64,000 bases of DNA from JAKQHY01 sp034429475. GTDB taxonomy: Bacteria; Chloroflexota; Anaerolineae; B4-G1; SLSP01. Of this stretch, positions 52,063 to 61,700 are shown piece by piece; positions within the stretch are counted from its first letter, which is position 1, and every line of letters starts with the position of its first letter. The position numbers and the translations under genes are program-made. Where the stretch lies: NCBI GenBank assembly GCA_034429475.1, contig DAOUGD010000191.1, positions 1 through 64,000 on the forward strand, in the 5' to 3' direction. The notes beneath the pieces were generated by a model. The model was given only the letters and a program-made list of their open reading frames with translations. It ran no database searches and had not been told where the DNA came from.

Positions 52063-53112
52063 TTAAGGACAAACGGGACGGCAATTACCGTCTATTTGAC
52101 CGCATGGATCACCACCAGGCTGAGGTGTACAATTCGGATCTGGGATTTTGTCGCACTTAGTAGGACATGGTGTTGGTGGTTGCGGAACCGGGGTTGGCGG
52201 CTCTGGCGTAGGCGTAGCTGTCGGTGTGGGTGTGGGTGTGGGAGTTGGCGTCACGGCCACAATCCATTGCTGGTCCCCCAAATCCAATCGCAAATGTGGT
52301 AGATCAAACAGAGTCAGGCCATTGACCACCAGAATCCATTCCCCTTGGGATGGCGCGGGGTATCGCGGAAAACGTAACACCACAGTGACGGACGTTTCGG
52401 GGGTTATTGCAGTCAGTTCCTCACCATCTCGGAACAACTTGACATCCGCCGTTTCCCCCGCCAGTGTCTTAAGTTGCACACTCCGCCACTCGCACGTGCT
52501 GGTGTTCGTCACTACCCAATCCGCGTGGACGGAAGGCCAGCGATCATCTGTAATCCAGGTAGTCCCCGGTTGAGGCGATATGTTAGGCTCCGCAGCAACC
52601 TCCAGTGTGTACAAATTGGGATTACTGCATCGCAGATTCTCCGCTTCTGCCGTCGCCGTAGCGTAACTGGCCTGCGCCTGCGCCGTCGCCGTAGCGGCCT
52701 GCGCGGTGGCGGTGCCTGCCAGCGCAGCCTGTCCTTGCTGCGCCTCAAACGTGGCGGTAGCGGCTTGTGCGGTTGCAGTAGCATCCAGCGCGGATTTCCC
52801 CTGCATCGCTTCCGATGTTGCGGTGGCGGCCAGCGCGGTAGCTGTAGCCCGTGAGTTGGCATCCAGGGCCAGCGCTTGCGCCGTGGCGTTCGCCACCCGC
52901 GTTGCTTCTTGCGGCTTGAAGTAGAATTCATTTGCGCTAAAGAGAGCCGCTGCCATTACCAAAATAGAAACCGCAATGACGAAGAATAACGCGCGGCGGC
53001 TGGTCTGAGGCTTGAGGGCAACGCAGTTCTCCATCGCCTCAGCGTGCAATTGCGCCCACAGTTCGCCCACTTCGGACGGCACGGAATTTCTAAGGGTTAA
53101 GCGTTCACTCAT
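52063..53112 (-). CDS. Membrane protein with Ala/Thr repeats and NBR1-type Ig-like domain
   Basis: The protein has 349 residues, with GAGG upstream. Cytosolic N-terminus (1-40), membrane helix (about 42-63), then a long Ala/Thr/Gln repeat (about 75-160; TATAQAATAT units) that should form an extended helix. A domain at about 175-280 has the NBR1 Ig-like pattern (VHADWVVTNTSTCEWRSV). A Thr/Pro linker and a Cys-rich C-terminus (PCPTKCDKIPDPNC) follow. The outside-facing domains suggest ligand or surface binding. Confidence 0.75.
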   Translation of the reverse strand: MSERLTLRNSVPSEVGELWAQLHAEAMENCVALKPQTSRRALFFVIAVSILVMAAALFSANEFYFKPQEATRVANATAQALALDANSRATATALAATATSEAMQGKSALDATATAQAATATFEAQQGQAALAGTATAQAATATAQAQASYATATAEAENLRCSNPNLYTLEVAAEPNISPQPGTTWITDDRWPSVHADWVVTNTSTCEWRSVQLKTLAGETADVKLFRDGEELTAITPETSVTVVLRFPRYPAPSQGEWILVVNGLTLFDLPHLRLDLGDQQWIVAVTPTPTPTPTPTATPTPEPPTPVPQPPTPCPTKCDKIPDPNCTPQPGGDPCGQIDGNCRPVCP

Positions 53113-53117
53113 AGTCG

Positions 53118-56100
53118 TTACCTCTTTGGCGGCGCCTGTCGCAGTGTCGGACGGGTGGCGCCAGATTTGTTGGCCGGCGCGGCGATTGGACGAGTCACAG
53201 GTTCGACGGCGGGGGCGGCCGTCTTCGTTTGCGCCGGTTTGGGCTTGTTCGGGGATGGTTTCTTTTTGGGCGCAGATTGGCCCTCAGTCGCCCACGGTTC
53301 CGTGGCCTCTTGCACGATCTCCCACAGCCGGCTAGCCGTGTCGCGGCGGCCCTCGGCCTCGGCCTGGTTCGCCTGCTCGTCCACGCCCTGGCGGATGGCC
53401 TGGTAGGCTTTTTCGGCCAGCCAGCGCGATTGCGGCACGGTCAAAATCTGTTGTTGCAACTGCGGCACGGCGTCGGGCAGCGCCAGGATGCCCGCAATCT
53501 GGCGGCCCAGGGCGGCAATCAGCTCTTGTTGCAGGGCCTCATAGTTAATCTGCAAAGCCTGACGCGGCAGCGCCAACAGGGAAGAGGCATTCTCGTCCAG
53601 GCTCTTGAGCATCCCACTGTTTTCCAATTCTTTGTAAAGCAGCGCCAACCCTTGCATCGCCTGGCTGGTGCGGAGCCGTTGCGCCTCGCCCAATTGCGTC
53701 GCCACCGTGTAATGAGTTCCGGCCTCTTTGCCCACCTGCGCCAACCCCGCGCGGTCGTTCCAGAGCAGTTCGAGCGCCTGCCACAAGTCGCGCAGCCGTT
53801 TGACCGTTTGTTGGATGTCGCGGGTCAGGGTTTGGAGCGCGCGAACTTGCTCGGCATCGTAACGGTAGACCGGCGCGGACGGGAGAGACTCTAGTGCGCT
53901 GGTCGCGTCGGGCGCTTCCGTCGCCACTGGCGCGGCAACCGGCATGGCCTGCGGCGTCTGGAGTTTAACTTGACCCGCCGCCTCAAGCAGTTTCTTAAAT
54001 AGGCTTACCTGCTCCTTGAGCGCGTTCAAAGCGCCGTCGGCAATGCGCCAGCCCGTTCCAATATCGGCGGGATGCATTTTCTCCGGCAAGAAAGGCACTT
54101 TGTCCAGCGGCAGGCTGCCCAAAGCGTTATTGAGCGCTTCGGCGCGCGTCAACAACAGTTCCGGTTCGCGGAACCCACTCATATCGTGAAGTATCAGCAG
54201 TTGTTCGGCGGCGGCGGCCAGGATAGTTTTCGGCAATTCCAGCGCCGCCCGCATTTCCGGGGAAGGCAATTCCAGCGCGATGGTTTTTTGCCACCACGCC
54301 TGGTAATAAAGCGCCAATACCCGCTGCGGATCGGCGGTGGGATGTTGCTTTTGCGTGTTCACCGCCTCTTGCAAGGCGCGGTGCAGACCCTGCACAGCGG
54401 CGCGCTCAGCGGTCTTCAAGCTCTCGCGCAAGGTTTTCGTGCGGAGGGGGGCGGCCTGCGCCAAGCCATCCAGGGGCGTATCGGCCAGGTCGCGGCTAAT
54501 GTGGATGACCTGCGCGTAATTTTTCCGACCGGCTTCGGGTTCCAGGTCGTTCACCGGCTGTAACGCGGCGGTGAGTTCCATCGTGGCCGCGCGTTCCAAT
54601 TCGGCGCGGGCGGCAGCCAGGTCGTTGGTGGTTACGGCGGCGTGCGCCAGGAAGGCGATGGCTTTGCTTTCCTGCGCGGCGGCCTGGAAGCTATACTCAG
54701 AGGATTCTGCCAGCCGTTTGACGAGCGCGCTCAGGTTCCGATCGGCTGCCAGGCGCGCGCGCAGCGCCTCGCGCAGGCTGCGCAGCGGATCTTGAACCGC
54801 GGCCGATAGCCCATCGCGCAACGCTTGCGGGATGCCATCCCACAGCGCGTCAAGCTCTTCCAGGGCAGGGCGGAACTCGCGGGCCTGCGCGCGTTTTTCA
54901 AGTCGTTCCAATTCTCCCTGGATAAAGTCTTCCAGGTGTGTCAGCAGGGCTGCGCGCCACTTCGTTTCACGCTGGCGTAGCTCTGTCCAACTCTGGGACC
55001 CGGCGAGCGCGCTCAAGTCCTCAGTGAGGCGCGCCAACGTCTCTTGTCGGTCGGCCAGGGTCAGCCAGTAGGGGCGACCCTCGCCTTGTAAGCGCTGCGC
55101 CACCGCCATAGCTCGCTCTACCAGCGCGTTCATTCCGCTGAATACGGCCTCGCTCTGCGGGAAGCGCTGCGCGCCCTCGCGGAGGCGCGCGCCAAGTTGC
55201 CCCAGATCATCCTGAGCCAAAGCCTGGCACAAAACCTGCCACTGTTCGGCCGCCCGGTTGCGCGATTCCTGTGCAGCGCGGCCCGGATCATCGCGCAAAT
55301 CGTCCAGCACCTTGCGCAGATCATCAAAATTCTGCGGTTGAGCCAGCAACGCCGCCGCACTCAAGCGGTTCGCCACACGGCGTCGGGCCTCTTCATATTT
55401 CTGGCGCAACCCGGACGTCAGGGGGTAGCGCGCTTGCAGCGCTTCGCACAGACTGACCACCTCGGCGTAATCGCCCTCATCCCAGGCGCGCTGGATGTTG
55501 CGGGCCGCATCGCGGGTGATTTCAATCTGCTGTTGTAGCGTCCCCGCCTCGCTGCGCAGCTCAGTTTGCAGGTGGAAGGGGCGCGCTCCAACCGCGTCGG
55601 GCAACATCTGCCCGCCGGCCAGGTCGCGTAAGGCGCGCCGGTCCCAGTCGGCAAAACGTTGCAACTGCTCAAGGGCCTGCTCGAATTCCTCGTTATTCAG
55701 ATAGGTCTCGGCGTTTTGCCGGTAACTGCGCGCCTGTCCCAACAAGCGGGCGCCGGCTTCGGCTTCGGCTTGCATCTCGCGGGCCTGGGCGCGGGTGGGG
55801 GCCAGTTGCAAGACGGCGCGCGCCCGTTCCAGGGCTGCATCATACCGTCCGGTTACGATTTCCTGCTGGGCGGCGTGGAGCGCCAACGCCTGTTGGCGCA
55901 GCGCGTCAGCCACTTCGCGGCGGGCCTGCATACGCCGCGCGAAAAGTTGCGCCCGGCGCTGGGTGGGGTCTTCGCGCAAGATGGCCGCAAAACGCTCCTC
56001 GGCAGCCGCGAATTTTTGCAGGGCGTTTTGGTAAGCCTCGGCTGCCTGGGCGTAGTCCATCTGCGTCTCATCGGCTTTACGCGCTTCCTGTAATGCAACT

Positions 56101-57749
56101 TCTCCTTGATTCACAAATGTATCAGCTTGCTTGTAATGCTCCAGAAAGTTTTTGCGCTGTTCCTGCCGCGCCTTCTCCAATTCTGACCGTTCCTTAAACT
56201 CTGGCTCAGCGGTCGCCAGTTTTTGCACTTCTGCAAGCTCTGCCACTGCCCTGGCATGAACAACAATTTTCTCATCTTCGACCGTCAACCAAGCTGGTGT
56301 TAGTTCATCTACATGATTTTCAGCCTCGGTCAACATGACAACAACATCACGAGTGTAGCGTACACCGCCTTCGATCCAGTTTTCCAAATACTTAAGAGGA
56401 TCCCAGTTATTACTTCCTGAGCGCAAACTATGCACTTCTGCCAACGCAATCTGTGCATCCTGCCAGCGACGTTCAACCATAGCCTTCACCATGCGGGTTT
56501 CCAGGGCTTCCCATTCGGGCGTGCGGCGCTCGTCGGCGCCTTGATAATGGTCCTTAAGTAATCGCCCAGTTTTCGCTAACTGCTGGTAAATATGTGCCAG
56601 CCGGGCGGCTTCACTTTCCGCCGGCAAAATTCTAATCTGCGCCGCAAATTCCTGGTCGGCCTTTTCGTAAGCGCGCGTGCCTAACGTCACCAGCGCCTGG
56701 GCAATGGGCAACCAATTTTCTTTGTCCAGTTCGTCGTGCGCCTGTTTGCGCGACTGCTCGAAGGATTGACGCGTGTCGGCCGGGGGGTTGAGGCGCAGCG
56801 CCAGATCGGCAATCGCCAGGACGCGGTCATAGCGGGCCGCTGGCTTGGCCTGCCACAGGCGGTCATCGAGACGGCGGAAGACGCCGGAGGTCTCAATTTG
56901 CGCCAATACGTCGTTCCACCAGGCCACGTCAGCCGCCAGTCCTTCGATCTGGGGATAACGGCGTTTTGCGTCGCGGTGGAGCAGTTTGGCAACGATTTGC
57001 TGGCTACCGGCGGTCAACTTCTCCCAGGCAGGATTGCCCATGCCCAGGTTCGCGGGTGGACGGCCTTCAGCATCCAGTGGGACATGACGCCCGGTCAGCA
57101 GGTAGTAGAGATGTCCGCCAAAGAAGAAGAGGTCCTGCGCCATTGATTCCGGCCCGCCGGTGATGTTCCAGTCAATCATCTTGAAGGTGAAGTTCTGATG
57201 CGTCTCGTCCAGCCATTGCACGCGGAAACGATCACCTTTGGTGGCCGGCTCAAAGTCTTTGAGCGACATCCCGGCGCGGTGCGCCACCGCGATTACGTCT
57301 ACTATCGCCTGAGCAATGGCAAAGACGCGGCGTTCGTCGGCGGGCGCGGTCACGTCAAAGCGTTCCAGAGCCGGCGGCGCGATCTCCTGCACCACCATGG
57401 GCTGCCCCGGCGCGATGTCGCCGGTGTCCAGCAAGGCGATGATACACCGCTTGGATGCGCTTTCCTGCGCCCGACGGTAGCGCGAGGTAGCGTCGGCCAG
57501 GCGACGCCAGCCGTCATCTTCCGCCTGGTTAAGTTGCGTGAGAACCTCGGCTTCCCGTTGCAGGGCTTCCGCTTTGCCCATATCGTCGGCCGCATCATCG
57601 CGCACGACTTTGAGCACCACCCGCGCATTCTCTATCCCATCCAGCAGCGCCAGATAGACATCCGAAACCGCGCCGCGCCCCAGGCGCTCGCCCTGCACGC
57701 GATAGCGGGCGGTATTAAATGTTATGACTTCGCCGTCGTAAAATTTCAT
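53118..57749 (-). CDS. Atypical protein kinase fused to long helical repeats
   Basis: The protein has 1543 residues, with GAGGAG upstream. Residues 10-270 match a protein kinase: Gly loop LGRGAVSDVY (23-32), Lys47 in VVLKVV, a Glu in QREAEVL, and an activation region. The catalytic loop reads SLKDFEPAT (162-170) in place of HRDLKPEN, so the Asp is kept but the Lys and Asn are lost. DFG is DWN (193-195). It may be a weak or pseudo-kinase. The remaining 1250 residues are helical TPR/coiled-coil repeats and a basic Pro-rich C-terminus. It could phosphorylate or scaffold components of the apparatus. Confidence 0.8.
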   Translation of the reverse strand: MKFYDGEVITFNTARYRVQGERLGRGAVSDVYLALLDGIENARVVLKVVRDDAADDMGKAEALQREAEVLTQLNQAEDDGWRRLADATSRYRRAQESASKRCIIALLDTGDIAPGQPMVVQEIAPPALERFDVTAPADERRVFAIAQAIVDVIAVAHRAGMSLKDFEPATKGDRFRVQWLDETHQNFTFKMIDWNITGGPESMAQDLFFFGGHLYYLLTGRHVPLDAEGRPPANLGMGNPAWEKLTAGSQQIVAKLLHRDAKRRYPQIEGLAADVAWWNDVLAQIETSGVFRRLDDRLWQAKPAARYDRVLAIADLALRLNPPADTRQSFEQSRKQAHDELDKENWLPIAQALVTLGTRAYEKADQEFAAQIRILPAESEAARLAHIYQQLAKTGRLLKDHYQGADERRTPEWEALETRMVKAMVERRWQDAQIALAEVHSLRSGSNNWDPLKYLENWIEGGVRYTRDVVVMLTEAENHVDELTPAWLTVEDEKIVVHARAVAELAEVQKLATAEPEFKERSELEKARQEQRKNFLEHYKQADTFVNQGEVALQEARKADETQMDYAQAAEAYQNALQKFAAAEERFAAILREDPTQRRAQLFARRMQARREVADALRQQALALHAAQQEIVTGRYDAALERARAVLQLAPTRAQAREMQAEAEAGARLLGQARSYRQNAETYLNNEEFEQALEQLQRFADWDRRALRDLAGGQMLPDAVGARPFHLQTELRSEAGTLQQQIEITRDAARNIQRAWDEGDYAEVVSLCEALQARYPLTSGLRQKYEEARRRVANRLSAAALLAQPQNFDDLRKVLDDLRDDPGRAAQESRNRAAEQWQVLCQALAQDDLGQLGARLREGAQRFPQSEAVFSGMNALVERAMAVAQRLQGEGRPYWLTLADRQETLARLTEDLSALAGSQSWTELRQRETKWRAALLTHLEDFIQGELERLEKRAQAREFRPALEELDALWDGIPQALRDGLSAAVQDPLRSLREALRARLAADRNLSALVKRLAESSEYSFQAAAQESKAIAFLAHAAVTTNDLAAARAELERAATMELTAALQPVNDLEPEAGRKNYAQVIHISRDLADTPLDGLAQAAPLRTKTLRESLKTAERAAVQGLHRALQEAVNTQKQHPTADPQRVLALYYQAWWQKTIALELPSPEMRAALELPKTILAAAAEQLLILHDMSGFREPELLLTRAEALNNALGSLPLDKVPFLPEKMHPADIGTGWRIADGALNALKEQVSLFKKLLEAAGQVKLQTPQAMPVAAPVATEAPDATSALESLPSAPVYRYDAEQVRALQTLTRDIQQTVKRLRDLWQALELLWNDRAGLAQVGKEAGTHYTVATQLGEAQRLRTSQAMQGLALLYKELENSGMLKSLDENASSLLALPRQALQINYEALQQELIAALGRQIAGILALPDAVPQLQQQILTVPQSRWLAEKAYQAIRQGVDEQANQAEAEGRRDTASRLWEIVQEATEPWATEGQSAPKKKPSPNKPKPAQTKTAAPAVEPVTRPIAAPANKSGATRPTLRQAPPKR

Positions 57750-57768
57750 AGAAACTCCTCAAAATCTA

Positions 57769-57824
57769 AGATTTGGTGATGTCAGATTGAGTGATGTACC
57801 TATCTCAATCACCAAATCTGACAT
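57769..57824. repeat. Overlapping inverted repeats between the kinase and propeller genes
   Basis: AGATTTGGTGAT (57769-57780) is exactly complementary to 57808-57819, and ATGTCAGATT (57779-57788) to 57815-57824. These can fold into alternative stems in the 115-bp gap. It may be a regulatory hairpin or another intergenic repeat. No riboswitch-type consensus was recognised. Confidence 0.5.
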
Positions 57825-57842
57825 CTACAAATCCCAAAATCT

Positions 57843-57860
57843 TCACGCCTCTGCGGTGAA
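57843..57860. repeat. Fragment of the dispersed intergenic repeat
   Basis: TCACGCCTCTGCGGTGAA matches the CTCTGCGGTGAA core seen at 25700-25712. It is a shortened copy just downstream of the propeller gene stop. Confidence 0.4.
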
Positions 57861-57864
57861 ATCC

Positions 57865-58785
57865 TCACGGCAGATAGCGCAGCAACGCAACGCTGTTATC
57901 CTGGGTGGCGGCGGCCACGAAGCGGCCTTGCGCCAGGGAAAGGCTGTTGACCAGCACGCGCAAGGCTTCGGAGGCCAATACTGCGCCGGTAGCGGCGTCC
58001 ACGATAGAGATGAGACCTTCGTAGCCGCCGCCCACCGCGAGTAGCGGCGCGTCGGCGTCGGCGGCCAACGTCGCCGGGCCGTCGAAGCCTTGCTCCCAGA
58101 GCACCTTACTGAGGTCCGCGCTATACGCAGTCAAGCGCGTCGTCCCATATTCATCTGGCGCGAGGGCAGCGACGCCGGCGTTGTTGGCCAGCGCGGCAAC
58201 AGCCATCACGGCGGCATCACACTCGCGGCGGTGCAGCGCCATGCCGCTACCGGCGTCCAGCGCAAGCAGCCAGTTCGTGCCGCTGCTTGCGCTCCCGGCA
58301 TAGAGTGTATTGCCATCCGCCGTCAAGCTCACCGACCAGTTGGAACCGCGCGCCGCCTCGCCGCTGTCTTGCTGCTGCCACACCACATCGCCCTCCAGAT
58401 TGAGCGCAGTCAGGGCAAAGGCATAGTGCCCCAACACGACCCGCTCCGCCGCGAAGTCCAGGGCGTAGACGCCGTTTTCAGTGTGATGCAGGGTGCGGGG
58501 TTGGATGTCGAAACGGCTCGCGGATGGCTCCAGGTCGCAAGTCAGGATGTCGCCCAGGCGGGTGGCAAAGGCCAGGCGCGTGAAGTCGAGCGGCGTGCGG
58601 ATTTGATGTACCGGCATCTCAACGCTATTGGCGGGCCACGCGCTCAAGCGGTGACCGCCCAGGTTGAAGATGGCGGCGCCGTTTTCCGTTCCCACCGCCA
58701 CGTACTGTCCATCGCCGGACTGCGCGACGCTATGAACAGGACAGTAGACCTGGAGCCATCTGCGAACTTCAAGGCGGGCGGGCAT
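57865..58785 (-). CDS. Beta-propeller (PQQ/WD40-like) protein
   Basis: The protein has 306 residues. Repeated blade motifs (YVAVGTENGAAIFNL, TLYAGSASSG, LLAVGGGYEG, RFVAAATQDNSVAL) and Asp-Ala turns indicate a seven-bladed type propeller, often a protein-interaction platform. No signal peptide was seen, so it is likely cytosolic. It lies 3 bp after the tubulin-like gene. Confidence 0.78.
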   Translation of the reverse strand: MPARLEVRRWLQVYCPVHSVAQSGDGQYVAVGTENGAAIFNLGGHRLSAWPANSVEMPVHQIRTPLDFTRLAFATRLGDILTCDLEPSASRFDIQPRTLHHTENGVYALDFAAERVVLGHYAFALTALNLEGDVVWQQQDSGEAARGSNWSVSLTADGNTLYAGSASSGTNWLLALDAGSGMALHRRECDAAVMAVAALANNAGVAALAPDEYGTTRLTAYSADLSKVLWEQGFDGPATLAADADAPLLAVGGGYEGLISIVDAATGAVLASEALRVLVNSLSLAQGRFVAAATQDNSVALLRYLP

Positions 58786-58788
58786 CGT

Positions 58789-61700
58789 TTACCCTGCCTT
58801 CCGGGCGATTTCGGTCAGCCGGGCGATCTCGGCGTCGAGGATGAGATGCATCACCGTCGCCAAGTCGTACACCCGTTGGGTGGCGGCCTGTCTTTTGAAT
58901 TCGGCCACGCGGCCATCACAGAAGGCCTTGAGTTTTTCGATGCGCCGTTTGGCATTGTGAGCCTGGCGTTTCGTATCGTCGGATTCAGTGTCCGTATCCG
59001 GGCCGAGCGCATCCGTCACATTCCGCAACGCCTCGCTGATCGTGCGCAAGGTCAAAGAGAATGGATTTTGGATGTGTCCCAGGTCAACCCCCAGGCGGAT
59101 CAAGGTGTCCACCAACGTGGTAATCATAGAATCTGGCACGCCGGGTTTTTGGGTGGCCTTGAGGACAAAGTTTTGCAAGGCGTTCAGATAACGCCGTGCA
59201 GTTTGCCCCTCAGGCGGCGCAACATCAAAGTTCTTGTCGAGTTGACGCAGACGCCGGCTTTCGCTCAATGGCATCAATCGCCCGCCGTGCTTGCTCAGGT
59301 CGAGATAGACCTCGGTGGTTTCGACGCCAGTTTCGTTATCGTAATACAGCCCTTCTTTGATCAGGCCATACGCACAGGCCAGGGTAAAGACCTTCAATTT
59401 GTCCTCATTTCCCATGGCAATGACCAGTTCGGGCGACAAGGGGCGCATACGGTTGTCCGGTTCACCTAACTTCTCAATCTTGTTTTCATAATCGGTGACA
59501 ATCTGTTCTTCTGGGAAAAGATGGATGCTTTCCTTACCGCGATCCAGCTTGACGCGATAATCGTTTTCGCAGGCGATGAACTGATCCACCGCGCGCAACT
59601 TGACGCCGCGCGCTACCTCGACGACAGTACAGGCTACACTACTTTCAGCCGCGACGTCCACCGTGCGGCCCTGGTCGCCCAGAATGCCCCGCGCACGATC
59701 CAGGAATTCCCGCGCTTCTTCCGTGGCGGCTTTGGCGATGTTAAAAGAAATATACCGCTCGTGCCCCATAGATTTGCCGTTGGTTGAGGGATTGTAGCGC
59801 AAGAACGGCTCGTTGACCTGCCCCACAACATTGGTAAAACTGGCGTGCGATTTGAATTCCACGGCAATACGGTCGGCCACGGAGACATTTTCGCGTACCA
59901 CCTGGAACAACCCCTTGGAACCGGCGAAGAATTTGCGGGCAATATCCTCCGGCCCTTTGGCCTCTTGCGCCCACATACTGACCATTTTGTAATCCAAGGG
60001 CACGGTGTCATCTTTGCGTTCCCAGGTCAGACCCTTCGCGCCGCGCACCTCACCCAAAACCTGCATGGCGACAAATTCGACGTGTTCCGGTTGCCGGTAC
60101 AACTGATCCTCAAATTCTGGGCTGGTGAGGTAGCGGCGTACCTTGATCTGGCGCTTTTCGCGGCGGTTGTTCTCGTGGATACGCGACCAGTCTTGTAAAA
60201 TCTTCGAGGTATCCTGTAAGGTCGCCTGCCAGCTTTCCAATTCATGCGCCGCATGATCAATCACGCTCAAATTCCCGCTCTGGTCCATCTCGCCCGCGCC
60301 GAGCGCGTTCAACACATCCAGCACCACGCGATAGATGCGGCGGTGCAGCAGCAAGTTCATCTTCTCGCTAAACCAACTGATATATGAATCTTGCGCCTGC
60401 CGCGGCTTGGATTTCTTGGGGAATATGCCCCCAGAATCCTCTTTGGTGTCCTGCATCCAGGCGATGGCGTTACGTAATTCCTCGCCGGCCTGCCGCAGCC
60501 GGGTTTCGGTTTCAGAGCGGCGGTATTCCTCTTCAAGGATGGCCTTGAAACTGACCAAGCGATCTTTCAAGGCCGCCACCACGGCGCGCGCCATAGGGAG
60601 TTGCGCCTCGGTCAAGATCTTGGAACGCGGGTCGCGGCGATTCAGAATATCCATCAGTTCTGCGTCCAGCGCCTCGGAGAAACGCAAGCGCAGCGCATCA
60701 CGGTAGCGCGCCAGGATGACATCCCACTGCCCCCCCTCGCGAGCTTCCTCATCGTCGGGATCGTACTGCGGCCCCAGGCAATCATCCATGAATTGGTCGC
60801 TGAAGTTGATGAGGCGCGTGTAGCCGTCGTCAAAACTTTCCTGTTTATACTCGCCGTCTTTCGTGGCAATCAAACTGCCATAAAGATAATCCATCCACTG
60901 CTGGATAGTCTGGTAGTCTTCGGCAAAGGCGCCTTCGGAGAGCGCAATCATGTTGAACAACCCGGACCAGCTCATATCAGGCGTTTCCGGGTCTACCCGT
61001 TTCGTAGCGACAATCGCTTTCTGCACCACGCCGGGATTGACGCGCCCCCCCACATTCGTGTCGGCGAACACTCGCTCGACCTCTTTGGCTGCCGCCAGTT
61101 CAACTTGCGCCTGGGCTTTTTTGTCGGGGATAGGCAGATATTGGCGACGCAGCAACTCTTGCAAAAAGCGGTAGGAGAAGCTCTCGATGATGTCATCCAC
61201 AGGCAAGATGTAGGTATAGACATTGAAACTGCTGTATTGGTGCCCTTCCTCCTTATCATAGTGCAAACCGGCATTGGAGCGCATACTGGCCAGCGCATCG
61301 CCCAGAGTTTGATCAATGTGCGCCATCACGAAATCGGAGATGATGGGGAAGACGCCGCGCATGGGGTTGCCGCTCAAGTCCATATCGCCGGCGGCGCTGG
61401 GACAGGTGGTATCCACCAGGTAAATGTGGTCTACTGGCTGGTTGGTACTCCACGTAATCGAGCGTAAATCATCGCCGTAGCGCACCATATAGGGCAACAT
61501 GTTACTGTGGGTGCGTACGAAGCGATCTAACTCGCGCAGCGCAGCGTAGGTGTTGGGCTTGAGGTTCGTTGGGTCATTCATCATGGTGGTATAGGAGCTA
61601 AAGGCGTCAGGCAGCACGACGATGGCCGAGACATCCAAGGATTGCCACTTGGCATTGGACTGCTTGGCGTGACCGACCAGGTTGGCGACATCTACGACAA

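Noticed and set aside
57750..57864. Riboswitch
   Set aside because: Inverted repeats are present but no known conserved core was recognised, and the gap is small.
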